Origin: Mytilus californianus
Taxonomy: Eukaryota > Mollusca > Bivalvia > Mytilida > Mytilidae
Direction: 5' to 3'
DNA: 64,000 nt
Assembly (NCBI RefSeq): GCF_021869535.1
Contig: NW_026262659.1
Span: 6,758,001 to 6,822,000 of the forward strand
Position 1 is the first letter of the stretch. Each line of letters opens with the position of its first letter. The notes under the pieces are model-generated. The model was not told where the DNA came from and searched no databases. It worked only from the letters and a program-made list of their open reading frames with translations. The translations under genes were made by a program, and so were the position numbers. Below, piece after piece: positions 46,077 through 56,369 of the stretch.

Positions 46077-46300
46077 TCATATTATAGTAGTATGCTTCAG
46101 AAGCTGCAAGGTAATTTGAGTTAGAATGGCATCCATATATCGAACAGCGTCAAACGTTCCTTTGTTAACTTTCAAATCTGTGCAATCATTATGACAGGAA
46201 CCTTCCGACATCATCATGCTTTCAAGAACACAGAGATCAGAAAACCCCTTCCTCTTCTTTTGTAAACGTGCACGCAGATCACTGAACGGAAACGTTTTTT
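46077..46300 (-). CDS. Possible terminal exon, unknown
   Basis: The minus-strand frame has coding-like composition from DLRARLQKKRKGFSDLC through SEGSCHNDCTDLKVNKG and AVRYMDAILTQITLQLLKH to a stop at 46077. TTTCCGTTCAG on the minus strand, ending near 46284, could be a splice acceptor; upstream of it the frame runs into a family A copy. I recognise no family. Alternatives are a transposon remnant or chance. Confidence 0.25.
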
Positions 46301-46309
46301 TAGATACAA

Positions 46310-46585
46310 GAAGAAGGAGCCTGTAATTCAATGGGTGTCGTTTGTTGCTGTATATTAAATTTGTTTTTCGTTTATTGTTTTCTAAATAGGTTGCACATAA
46401 ATCAAGCCGTTATTTATCTCGTTTAAATTGTTTTACATTTGTCATTTCGGGGCGTTTTATATCTTGGTATGCGGTTTAAGTCTTGTCAAATGTAACAGGC
46501 CGTAAGGTGACCTATAATTGTCAACTTCTAGTCTTGTTTTGAGAGTTGTTGCATTGGCAATCATACCACATCCTCTTATTTTTAT
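46310..46585 (+). mobile_element. Family A repeat, 5'-truncated
   Basis: From AGGAGCCTGTAATTCAATGG through GTCATTTCGGGGCGTTTTAT and CAGGCCGTAAGGTGACC to CAATCATACCACATCCTCTT. Confidence 0.85.
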
Positions 46586-46604
46586 ATCGTCATCTGATCT
46601 GTAA

Positions 46605-46760
46605 ATTCACCGAGTGTGTCCTATTCCTGATTGTGACATTTTTACTGAGTGTGAATTCGCATGGCGGGTGAGACATAGCGGGTGATGCAGGTATAACAGG
46701 AGACAGTAATCCTGTCGACAATCGATTAAACCGGTAAACTACTGTCGTCTTAATTTAAAG
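46605..46760 (+). repeat. Family G fragment
   Basis: GAGTGTGAATTCGCATGGCG, GCGGGTGATGCAGG, CAGGAGACAG, CCGGTAAACTACTGTCG; diverged relative of 54548 and 56370. Confidence 0.7.
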
Positions 46761-46924
46761 GTACTGCAATATATATTGAAACAGGAAGACCATTTCAAAA
46801 TACACAAAAACAAAATTATATTAAAAGTTTGTATCGTTTCTTCTGATGTCTAGCAGCTTGGTATGAGTTTTAGAAAAAGGAATAAAAACATGTTTATCAT
46901 GTTAATAATTAAAATTTAATATTA

Positions 46925-47270
46925 GTTATAGGTCAGGAAACTGATTTTGGCAAACTGAATTAAGTTCATACGTTTCCGTGGCTGTTTGTCAACAGTTAGA
47001 ACTACAAAACCACGAGTCATTTAAAGATCATTTAACAGTTTTCATTTTATTTAAAAACAGAAGATCTACATGCATGTTTACCGTGCTAATACTTTTGATA
47101 ACAGAAATGTCATGTCAAATTTAATTCGAAAAATGTGATATTACAGTTGCATTTGTTTACAGCAGATTTTGATCAATATTTTAACTATGAGAAGAAAACA
47201 TATTGTTCACAGTAAATGCCGAGTACTTATATTTCTAGTGACAGCTGGAAAATATGTCTCCAAATGAGAC
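46925..47270 (+). repeat. Family J repeat, second copy
   Basis: GGCAAACTGAATTAAG, ACAAAACCACGAGTCATT, ATGTTTACCGTGCTAA, ACATATTGTTCAC and AATATGTCTCC match 21160-21500. No family B insertion here. Confidence 0.7.
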
Positions 47271-47594
47271 TTCCCCATTAAAACAACAATTTCAGCGGAC
47301 AAAAGTATTTATCCTCAACACTTAATTTAAAAATTAAATTAAAAACCTCATCAAGCATGAAGTTAAAACTTGTTTCCAAAAGGAAACATAGTGGCTTATT
47401 TTGAACGCAAAACAAAATAGATCCCCGCATTTTTTAAAAATCGTCTTATATTGAGAAATTGTCAAAGATATTTCTAAACACATCAATTTCGTTTTCTACA
47501 TCAGGAACGGTATGCGTGATAACGTTTACAATGTTGATTTGTCATTTTATGTACGTTTCTATTGGATATATATAGATTCCAAAACTGCAACAAG

Positions 47595-47716
47595 TGTGTT
47601 ACGATATTTCTCCACTCGAGACAGTTAAATTTTTGAATTCAAAGAGCGAGGCTTGCCGATCTTTTTAAATAATTAAAATTTAACTGTTGAGAGTGGAGAA
47701 ATATTATAATACACGA
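47595..47716. repeat. Foldback (MITE-like) repeat
   Basis: The left arm TGTGTTACGATATTTCTCCA continues to AGTTAAATTTTT; the right arm is its inverse, AAAATTTAACTGTTGAGAGT then GGAGAAATATTATAATACAC. Arms are about 40 bases with several mismatches; the loop holds AGCGAGGCTTGCCGATC. A similar GAGGAGAAATATTTTTTCTC palindrome lies at 47929-47950 and may be part of the same element. Confidence 0.8.
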
Positions 47717-48182
47717 GTTAAAGTGGTGGAATCTGTTTCTCTAATGATTTTTATCCTTCCTTTTCAAAGATTTGCAGAAAGTTGTGTTCTTTATATGTAA
47801 CGTCATCAGGCGTGGTCGCCTTTTTTCATGACATCAAAATAGGAAATTCAGAAAAAAATCAAGAAAATTAAACGTCATGATCTAATTTCGACCAATCATT
47901 TGCCGAGAACAGATATTTCACTAGTGAGGAGAAATATTTTTTCTCACACCGATCAAGAAATGTGAAAATAGCACAAAAATTAGAGAAAACTCAATCTAAA
48001 GATTCTATTTGGTACCTATTTGTGAACGCATACGAAATAATGTTGATGTGCATCTTTGATTTTGGTACAACTTTAATTAAAACATTTAACTCATAGTGCA
48101 TATAATGTGGAACGAACGAACGTGCGTGCATCAGTATTTCTAAGGGCCATAACATGTCAAATTTTTGTTATTAGTGCAGGAT

Positions 48183-48358
48183 TTCGAAAAGAGGGACGAA
48201 AGATACCAGAGGGACAGTCAAACTCATAGATCGAAAACAAACTGACAACGCCATGGCCAAAAATAAAAAGACAGACAGACAAATAATAGTACAGATGACA
48301 CAACATAGAAAACTAAAGACTAAGCAACACGAACCCCACCAAAAACTGGGGGACTTGT
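48183..48358 (+). mobile_element. Family B repeat
   Basis: AAAAGAGGGACGAAAGATAC to CACCAAAAACTGGGGG, close to 4559-4735. The 109-codon minus frame through it is a by-product. Confidence 0.9.
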
Positions 48359-48779
48359 AGATACTGCTGGTATAAATCTTTGACATATATTTAATCAATC
48401 TTTGAAAGGGTGAGTTGATGTTGTTTTTAAATATTACATACACATCTTGAAACATCAATAAGAAATGTTGTACACAGAGCGCTAACAATGCCAAAGTCAA
48501 TTTTCATAACAGTAACGTATAGTATTCAAGCTCCCTCCAAAATAGTCATTCAGCCCTGGTTTTCAAACTGATATTACTGATGTTACCTCTGACATAAATT
48601 TGTCAAGATCAGATGTGAACTGTATGAACTTACAGTATTCTGACAAACGGACTGAAGAACAAACGAAGGAACAGTCACACATTTTTATTAAGTCATAAAT
48701 CTAATGTTAATGCCGGACTGTTCTTGTCAAATATGAATGTACTGTTGATAATAGTTTCTGTCCAGTAGAAAATGAAACT

Positions 48780-48890
48780 GTATGAGTATGGTCTTTGTTG
48801 GAGGTCAAAGACCTGCAAATGTCAACGTTCTCGTCCTTTTTTCTCCGTTGGGTTGTTGTCTCATTGGCAATCATACCACATCACATAAAT
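48780..48890 (+). mobile_element. Family A repeat, short 3' end
   Basis: GAGTATGGTCTTTGTTGGAG then GTTGTCTCATTGGCAATCAT and ACCACATCACA. Confidence 0.75.
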
Positions 48891-49424
48891 TATTACAAAC
48901 ACAATAATACCCCATTCAACAAATTAATCCACAGTACACAATAAATGCATTCCCCAATGGACAATACCATTCAGCTTAATCTCACTCTCTTTATCGAGAA
49001 AGTGTATCCTCTGCAATACCTTTTTTCTGCGGTGTCTTTGTTAGATTCATTTGTTTGTTTGTTTGAATTTTTTAGTCAGTTGTGTTGTATGTCTGTGATG
49101 TATGACACAGTTGGCTGCTGGATCCCAATTATTTTCATATTAACCTAAAATGTCTGTTTAGGTTGCTCAGCCAAATGTTGTCAATATAACGGAACTTTAA
49201 ACCATTGTGGTGACGTCAGCCTATTCATTTACCGTGGATTCTTTTTCTAGAATCAACGCTTCCTAAATCTGCCACTGAAATGGACTCACCAAATTATATT
49301 CAATTGTTTCCTTTGTGTGTCTAATTTCATTAAGTTTGAATTGGCTAATTTACTGATTTCTATTCACTAATGGAATTAATTTAAAAACTTACCTTTAATT
49401 TTGTAATTTGTATATGCCTTCACT

Positions 49425-49499
49425 GGGAATCGAACCCTTCCTTGAAATATGTTATGAATGACTGACATCAACACATCGACAAAACCTCTCGGCTACCAA
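49425..49499 (-). repeat. tRNA-like (SINE head) sequence, minus copy
   Basis: On the minus strand GGTAGCCGAGAGGTT (A box-like) is followed about 46 bases later by GGGTTCGATTCCCAG (B box). Not a full tRNA cloverleaf by eye. Confidence 0.55.
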
Positions 49500-49600
49500 T
49501 GGGTTACAACTTAGATGTCTATTTTATATATATAAATGAACATCGGACACACAGGGGTTGTACCTTTATATATACACAATGGGCAGTCGTATAGTATAAG

Positions 49601-49677
49601 TTGGTAGCCGCGAGGTTAGCATGCTTAAAATTAACGAGTTAAAAGATAGGGATTTGTCGGTTTAGGTTCGAATCCCT
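49601..49677 (+). repeat. tRNA-like (SINE head) sequence, plus copy
   Basis: TTGGTAGCCGCGAGGTTAGC (A box-like), then AGGTTCGAATCCCTG (B box, 49664-49678). It faces away from the minus copy at 49425, about 100 bases apart. Confidence 0.6.
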
Positions 49678-49984
49678 GTATTATCTCTGTTGTCCCAATT
49701 CTGTTTTTTTTCTAATTTTGCATGTTATAGTGGATATTTTTGTAATAATAGCTAGTTTTACCGTTTATTTTTTGGATTATTATTGGCTATTTCACATGTT
49801 TGAAACAAAAATGATTACATTCTATTTGTCAATTTTTGTTGTATAAATATAGTATGATTTCATCTGTTTTACTACATAATTTTACAAATGTTTGTTTGCA
49901 AATTCCTATGCGAGAAAATCGTGATGTGCCTAGAGTGCTAGAAATTTCGGTTACACACTTATTATATATTCTTTATATATGCTC

Positions 49985-50042
49985 TTTGGTCGGGTTGTTG
50001 TCTCTTTGACACATTCCCCATTTCCATTCTCAATTTTATTAG
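49985..50042 (-). repeat. Family I repeat, terminal scrap
   Basis: TTTGGTCGGGTTGTTGTCTC and CACATTCCCCATTTCCATTC, inverse of the start of 21957-22095. Confidence 0.8.
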
Positions 50043-50280
50043 AAATAAGTTCGAATATGTCTTATTTTGTAAAAACAGATAACATTCAGGTGCCTGATAA
50101 TATAAAGATCTTTAAAGGTAGAAGTGTTATATTTGTATTTTGTTAACCAATTAATTGTGATCTGAGATTTATCAATGCATCGTTGGACACGATACCATGG
50201 TTATTTAAACTCACTTACAATACCTTATAATTAAGAAAAGGCTTTAATTTTGAAAAGAAATTAACACAATAGTTTAAGTT

Positions 50281-50381
50281 ATAGATACAATGGATAAGCG
50301 TAGATTCATGAAAAACAAACCATTCGCCCTCCGGGCTCATGGTTTCTTTTTCAAGAATCCACGCTTATCCATTGTATCTAT
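50281..50381. repeat. Foldback hairpin, 43-bp arms
   Basis: ATAGATACAATGGATAAGCG begins the left arm (50281-50323), and the right arm (50339-50381) is its inverse with three or four mismatches. The 15-base loop contains GCCCTCCGGGC, itself partly self-complementary. Confidence 0.9.
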
Positions 50382-50429
50382 ATAACATAAACAACTGTCA
50401 TATATTTGGGTGGTTTAACTAGCTATTAA

Positions 50430-50580
50430 ACCATGTTTAACCTTCCATTTTCTTCTTCGGAAAATGCCTGTACCAAGTCAGGAATACGGCAGTTGTTTTT
50501 AACTTGTTCCGTTGATTGATAGCGTTTGTTTTTTGTCAGTTTTTATTGGCTTTCCCTCTTTGAATTTGCCTTGGAACAAA
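50430..50580 (+). mobile_element. PLE 3'-tail remnant
   Basis: ATGCCTGTACCAAGTCAGGA at 50465-50484 plus flanking GTTTAACC and CAGTTGTTTTTAACTTG match the 3' tail of the PLE at 15549 (minus strand there). It lies in the opposite sense to the PLE at 50890-51890, so it belongs to a different insertion. Confidence 0.65.
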
Positions 50581-50889
50581 ACAATCACCAAACATCATCA
50601 CAAGATTACTCACTAGCAAACAATCGATGGTCGACGCTACATTTCCCATAAGGCAAACATTTGGAATGTGCTTACTACATTTTTTGTCACTCGAACATCA
50701 AATGCAACATCAACACTTCAGTCCCCAAAATCAAGGTAAAAAACCAAAACTAAGGAAACCTAATTAACTATAAAAAAGAACTTAGTTTGCATTACCCACC
50801 ATACAAATCAAAATTATTCAAAATGTCACAATTGGGAATAGTACACAAATGGTAAAAATTGACAGATCAGACGACTATGTAGGTATCCC

Positions 50890-51890
50890 GAGACCATTGA
50901 ACAAGACAACATGTTGTTAGTGCGTTGGGATACAAGCATATCGTATCGGTCAACCCATTCGTAATGAAGACGAAAAACTCTTGTAGTGTTGATTTCATTC
51001 GTTTTTCCTTGTAACTATGTTGGGGCAGTTTTTGTGTCAGGAGTGTATCCCTCTTAATGAAGTCCGTATATTTTGAACATGTACAAGCGTAACGTATTTA
51101 TTGAAATATGAATGCATCATACGATAGGGCAGAGGGTATGTAACCGCTGAAAAATAGTAAGGTCACAATTTGAAAGTTGAATCATTGATTCTAGTTTGAT
51201 GTCGTCCATCTGTACTAATGTCGAGGAAAATATCAAGATATGATGCAGATAGTATAGATCTTGTTCGGTATTATCCTTAACCTCAATGTTCTGTGAGATA
51301 TACATGTATGAGATGCAATCACCCACCGAAATTGGTTACTGAGTGGCAGGACATTATCAATATATCTGAAAGTGAAATTTAAGACTTTCATATTTGTTTT
51401 TTTTTCTAAATTGATTATTTATAAATTGATTTGTTATAAATTTGGCCGTTAGATTTCTTGTTTGAATTGTTTCACGTTTTTTCGTGACCTGTTATATATG
51501 ACTATACGGTATGGGCCTTACTCATTGTTGAAGGCCGTACGGTTGCCTATAGTTCCTTACATCAACTTCCTTTGAACTCTGGTGCATAGTTGTATCATTG
51601 GCAATCATACCCCATCTCCTTATTTTTATTAAGAAGATTCTGTATGAATTCTGCTTCATATGACTCTAAACATAAGTCGTTCAGTAGGAGTGCACAATTA
51701 GTACCCACTGGACTGTCTGTTGAGCTATCAATTCATGAAACGCCACAAATATGTTTTCGATCAAAAAGTCACTGTTACTGGTTACTGTTCTTTCATTGTT
51801 ATTAAGGTACATGCAATAAATGAAGACTACTGTTTTAAACATGTCAACATATATCCATGTTTCAGTTTTTAGTGAAATAAGCACAATCAA
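50890..51890 (-). mobile_element. Second Penelope-like element, decayed and split
   Basis: Minus-strand pieces in order: LIENIFVAF then, after a frameshift, PVGTNCALLLNDLCLESYEA (51640-51790); family A insertion; FTFRYIDN (51340-51370, where the family has YIDD, so the second Asp is lost); a degraded stretch with IEVKD; and HYEWVDRYDMLVSQ near 50960-51000, which corresponds to the HDLVDKYSVSISQ region of the first copy. It comes from a lineage different from the 15549 copy. Dead. Confidence 0.75.
51395..51627 (+). mobile_element. Family A repeat inserted in the PLE
   Basis: From about ATATTTG through GGCCGTTAGATTTCTTG, TGAAGGCCGTACGGTTGCC to GCAATCATACCCCATCTCCT. It parts two adjoining RT blocks. 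Its 5' end is truncated and its 3' end is the family's usual one. Confidence 0.85.
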
Positions 51891-52149
51891 AAGGACAATC
51901 TTGCTTAAGAAGGCGAAAACACAACCGTTTTAACTGCTGTTGTAATTGACATTTGAAGAGAAGAGAAATGTTTTACAGTTTCGTTGATATTTGTATTATA
52001 CATATTTTCCATGCTTTTTTTTATCGTTGACATTTTTTTTAGGGTTTTTAAAAATTTTATGAAAACATATTTTCCGGTTGAAAAACCATTTTAACTTTTA
52101 TTTACCTGTTCATTTTTCTCTGTACCAAAAAATAACCATCAAAACAATC

Positions 52150-52690
52150 AAGTAAACACCACCATGAACACAATTCAATTGGACAAAACATACCAACAGC
52201 AACAAGACATGCAGAGTAGGCAGTTCTTTCTCTGTAAGCCGAAAACAATTCAGCATCTAAATAACCTTCGCATCTAGATAAAACAAAAGTACGACATCAA
52301 TTAGACAAAACAATCCAGATTAACAGTTAATTCCAGATAATAATAAAGAAACAAGAATCGACTACAATTTTTACCAAAAAATAGAATCTTACAGTATCAC
52401 TATACTCTGGTCCAAATAAACAAATGCAGGCTTAACACTTCATTTCCATTTTGATAAATAAATCACAAATCAACATGACATTCCCTTTTGGAAAACAAAT
52501 TTAGCATCAAAACGTTTAGTTCTGCTTAACAAACAATTCAGCATCAAAACTATATACCCTATTGAACAAAAAGAACCATTATAAGCACTGCATTCCGTGT
52601 ACAATTCCTTTAGACGAAAGATATTTAAGAATCTAAACTAAGTTTCCCGTTGGACAAGTCAAATTAAAAATCAAACAGATACGGTCGTGA
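52150..52690 (+). repeat. Degenerate tandem array
   Basis: AACAAAACAATYCAGCATCAA-type motifs recur at roughly 52181, 52241, 52305, 52416, 52492, 52529 and 52564, at irregular spacing of about 35 to 75 bases. The strand is strongly A- and C-rich. A similar stretch is at 50575-50760. Confidence 0.4.
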
Positions 52691-52699
52691 CTATATATT

Positions 52700-53290
52700 G
52701 GCTTTATCTACTCACAACAGACAAAAGTGTTTTCTTAGTACAACATTTACTTCCGTTATTATGAGATTAAGGCACATGAAATATATACTACTTTTAATGT
52801 CCTCTGGTCATTCCAACATTTTAAAATTACCTGCTCTGTCTATAAATACGTTGTATTTATGTGTATCTATTTAATTGATTAATTGAAAATAATACTTAAT
52901 GCATTGCGTGCGTCCGAAGTGCTTTTGTTGGTTTACCTTCATCCATCAACGCTCAAACACAAACATTTGAAAGCCATGGATGTATAAATACGTAGAAACT
53001 ATAGGGGCTGTATGCCATAAGGGACCTAAAACGAATTTCAAAATTCACCTAATTAATTGTATTATTAAAAAGAGGAAGGAATAAAATAAAATCATCTGCT
53101 AGTAACTTAACCCTCAGTTTCAGTATCAAATAAAAATCATTACTTACGTAAAACAATCTTTTCGTCAATTAAGATGGTAAACTATTTATAACAAAGTCAT
53201 AAATACTTTTATCATTAAGTCAGACCAAGTAACGTTAAACAATCATCGTATTTCTGTTACAATCATTTATAAGTTCGTCAAGGCTAACGC
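52700..53290. other. No gene or repeat recognised
   Basis: A+T-rich sequence; nothing supported. Confidence 0.45.
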
Positions 53291-53298
53291 ATAGTTAG

Positions 53299-53664
53299 AT
53301 GTCATATGTATTACCAAAGGACTATGCAAACAGAAGTTTGTTTTTTTTTTCTTGTTCTTTTTGTAACAAAAATACTTTTATTTCAGAAATAAAGAAAACA
53401 TTGAAAATTTCAAGAAAAGGTATTTTATCATTGTTTCCATGGAAACGAAAAAAAACATGTCACAATATTTTTTGCTCAGTGTATGAAGTTGTTTCATATT
53501 ATTCTTCTTTCCCTGAAATATTTCTCTATGCGTGTCATAATATTTTGGTGATTACAGAGAATTGGTCTAAACAAGATGATACATGTGATACTGAAGGATG
53601 TACCAGAAAGCAACATTTTCATACTCAATGTATTTTTTTAAAGAAAATGTATAACTGCAGATAA
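53299..53664 (+). CDS. Unassigned 121-codon ORF
   Basis: It has ten or so cysteines, many in pairs spaced by three to five residues near the end (CDTEGC, HTQC, MYNC), and a basic middle (FPWKRKKTC). I know no family with this pattern. The length is near what chance allows in this composition. No repeat is shared. Confidence 0.2.
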   Translation: MSYVLPKDYANRSLFFFSCSFCNKNTFISEIKKTLKISRKGILSLFPWKRKKTCHNIFCSVYEVVSYYSSFPEIFLYACHNILVITENWSKQDDTCDTEGCTRKQHFHTQCIFLKKMYNCR

Positions 53665-54334
53665 AACAGCAGTTAATTTATTGAATGGTAAAATGAATTA
53701 CATTCCAACACATTTGATGTTTTGTTCGTCAACTTTTTCAGCCTCCTTTATTATCCCGTAATATCCTTATCATACTGATTTAAACCCTGCAATTAAAAAA
53801 AGTAAATTGAAGTCACGGGATTGAAGTCAAGGTCACTTTATTTATATCAGTATGTACGGGTCTTAATATAACTTCACACATGGTAACATTCGCAAAAGGC
53901 ATCGGTTTATTGTCTCGCCCTGACGGAGTGAAAAATTGAGACTTAGAGATGCTGTTTCCAAACATAACTTAGTACACAATTGTTATAAGTTCCAGTTAAG
54001 TTCAGACGTGGAGACAGATGTGACTTTCAGTTTTCTACCCGAAGCTGTCAATCCACCATCAATATTTGCAATAATATACCAACCAAAGTAGCTGCTTACC
54101 ACAATCCTTAATCTATCAAACTACTATTCATCTAAAGATGAACTCAATCATATGAAAACCTGCTGTAAACATGAGTTTACTCCAAAACCTACAATTTATG
54201 AACAAGAATTGTTTAAACTCCGTGACAATAAATGTAATGATGACACAGCTAGTACATCTAATATCAACCCATCATGCATGCAAAGACCAGTTTTACAATG
54301 CAAAACACAAGACATAAATGAACTCGTCATATAA

Positions 54335-54500
54335 AGATACCAGACTTGAAATTTCTATGCCAGACGCGCGTTTTGTATACAAAAAAAAAGATTCATCAGT
54401 GACGCTCGAAAAAAAACGTTAAGAAGGCCAAATAAAGTACGAAGTTGAAAAGCCAAGGATCCACAATACAGCTTAGGTAATCTAAATTCAAAAATTTTAA
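54335..54500 (-). mobile_element. Family C (hammerhead repeat), second copy
   Basis: CGTCATATAAAGATACCAGA, CGCCAAATAAA-type block AGGCCAAATAAAGTACGAAG, GTTGAAAAGCC and AAAATTTTAAGTTGTGTAAA parallel 42820-43015. Only part of one unit is present. Confidence 0.75.
54357..54405 (-). ncRNA. Hammerhead ribozyme, decayed
   Basis: On the minus strand CTGATGA is intact (54393-54399), the palindromic stem III ACGCGCGT and the TC before the cut are kept, but the GAAA core reads AAAA (change at 54374) and stem II is lengthened by an A/T run and pairs poorly. Stem I has four to five pairs. Likely inactive. Confidence 0.75.
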
Positions 54501-54547
54501 GTTGTGTAAACATAACCCACGAATGCACTCATATTGTTCCAAAAAAA

Positions 54548-55480
54548 CAAAAACACTGAGTGTGGATTCGCATGGCAAGGGATACATGCAAAGCAGGAGA
54601 CGCTTAACCTGTCAACTCAGCCGGTCTCGCTTTTCTTGGGATGCATGCAATTCCCTCAGCTTTTGTTTAAACCTTGATTTGTATCAGCTTAAATAATTTA
54701 TGAGATTTTAACATCGGTAATTTACTTTTGTCCTTTTTTTACAGAAGTATTTAGGAAACTCTAACATGAATTTCTATATATTAAACCTTTGATATCCAAA
54801 ATATTGGACTAGGCAGAATAAACCACTTCTTTTATATTTAATTAACGAATTTTCCAAAATTAATAAGTGTTGTTTTGAGTTGAAAGAAGATAATTTTCAC
54901 CTACTTTTTAAAAGCTAAATATACGACTTTTGTTATTTACACGTACGTAATTATAATTGACATTTTTATGGAAGAGTTTCCTTTACAGTTTGTGGTCATC
55001 AGTATGAAATTAGATTTAGAAAAGTATGTTACTTATATTTTTCGCAGTTTAGACACATTTCTTTCAAATTATGTTTGCTTGATAAGAAACTGTAGTGTGA
55101 AAAATATATAGTTTTTTTCTTTACGTCTTCTTTCTTTTGGCTATGATATTTACCTTAAAAAAGATCAACTCTGACGAATATAAACATATGGAGGTGTGGT
55201 ATGATTGCTAATGTTGCAAATACCATAATGTAAAATATTTCAAACGAAAATTTATGATTTATGACAAAATAATAAACTAAAAACGTATATAATTGACAGC
55301 AACCAACTACAATCACTGAATTGCAGGCTTCTGGTTTGGGACAGGCATATACAGAATTTGGTTGGGTTTACATCATTGCGAGCGCTCAACCCTCCCCCTT
55401 ACCTGGAACTGTTGTGTTATAGTGCAATGTCAGACCGAACTGAAAACAAAACAGTTGAAAAGGCTTGACTCATAAGAAAG
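54548..55480 (+). repeat. Segmental duplication, left copy (family G plus inverse family A)
   Basis: GAGTGTGGATTCGCATGGCA to TTTGCTTGATAAGAAACTG (54548-55095), then CTTCTTTCTTTTGGCTATG, then a minus-sense family A at 55190-55470. The same order occurs at 56370-57610. The left copy lacks about 255 bases present at 56915-57170. Confidence 0.8.
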
Positions 55481-55542
55481 ACAAAAAGCACCTAAAAGAA
55501 ACAACTCAAAAAAAGATTAAAGACACAAAGTACCAATCTAAG

Positions 55543-55578
55543 TTGGGTTTTTTTTTTTTGGGGGGGGGGGGGGGAGGG
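55543..55578. repeat. T run followed by G run
   Basis: About 13 T then about 14 G, then GAGGGG. Confidence 0.95.
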
Positions 55579-55876
55579 GACGGGGGTATCATTATATTCC
55601 TTCTTCATGACTTCAAAACGAACAATGTACAGTACAAGTCTATTCAGTTCAGTAAAAGGTTGTTTTACGGTCGTTTCAGTTGGCATCAGTTCTAACCTCT
55701 CATACAATTTGTCAGGAACTGTCTAGAACAGTTCCCCTAAAACTTTTAAAACAGTTTCAGACAGGAGCAGTTTTACCTTGAATAGTTTTTACAGTTTTAC
55801 CCCAGATCTAATTCTTAAAGTTCACCCTTGAAGTGATTGTAATCTTTAAATTTAACCGATTGTACTTTATACCAGG

Positions 55877-56360
55877 ATGTATAGATACGCTGCCACGTCC
55901 GGTCTGTGTTTTCGTTAGATGTTTTCTGCTTTGTATCGATCTGATGAGTTCAGCCCTTTTCAACTGATTTTTATAGTTTGTTCCTACGTTGGACTGTTAC
56001 ACCACTGTCCCAGGTTAGGGGGAGGGTTTGGCGCCAGCAAACTAGTTTAATCCCGCCACATTCTGTATGTGCCTGTCCCAAGTCAGGAGCCTGTAGTTCA
56101 GTGGTTGTCGTTGGTTCATATCTGTCATATTTGTTTTTTTTTTGCAAATTGTTTTGTTATAAATTAGGCCATTTGTTTTCTCAATTGAATTGTTTCATAT
56201 TTTTGATGTCGGGGTCTTTTATAGACGACTATACGTAATGGGTTTTTCTCATTGTTGAAGGCCGTACGGTTGCTTATAATTGCCTACATCCACTTTATTT
56301 GAACTTTATGGATAGTTGTCTCATTGGCAATCAAACCACATCTCCTTATTTGTATATGTG
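55877..56360 (+). mobile_element. Family A repeat, nearly full length
   Basis: From TGTATAGATACGCTGCCACG (shared with 9274) and CTGATGAGTTCAGCCC through GGTTAGGGGGAGGGTTTGG, TGTGCCTGTCCCAAGTCAGG and GAAGGCCGTACGGTTGC to GCAATCAAACCACATCTCCT. It ends just before the right copy of the duplication. Confidence 0.9.
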
Positions 56361-56369
56361 TTATTTTGA

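Noticed and set aside
49425-49677. Functional tRNA genes
   Set aside because: A and B box-like sequences are present but I cannot fold a full cloverleaf with an acceptor stem.
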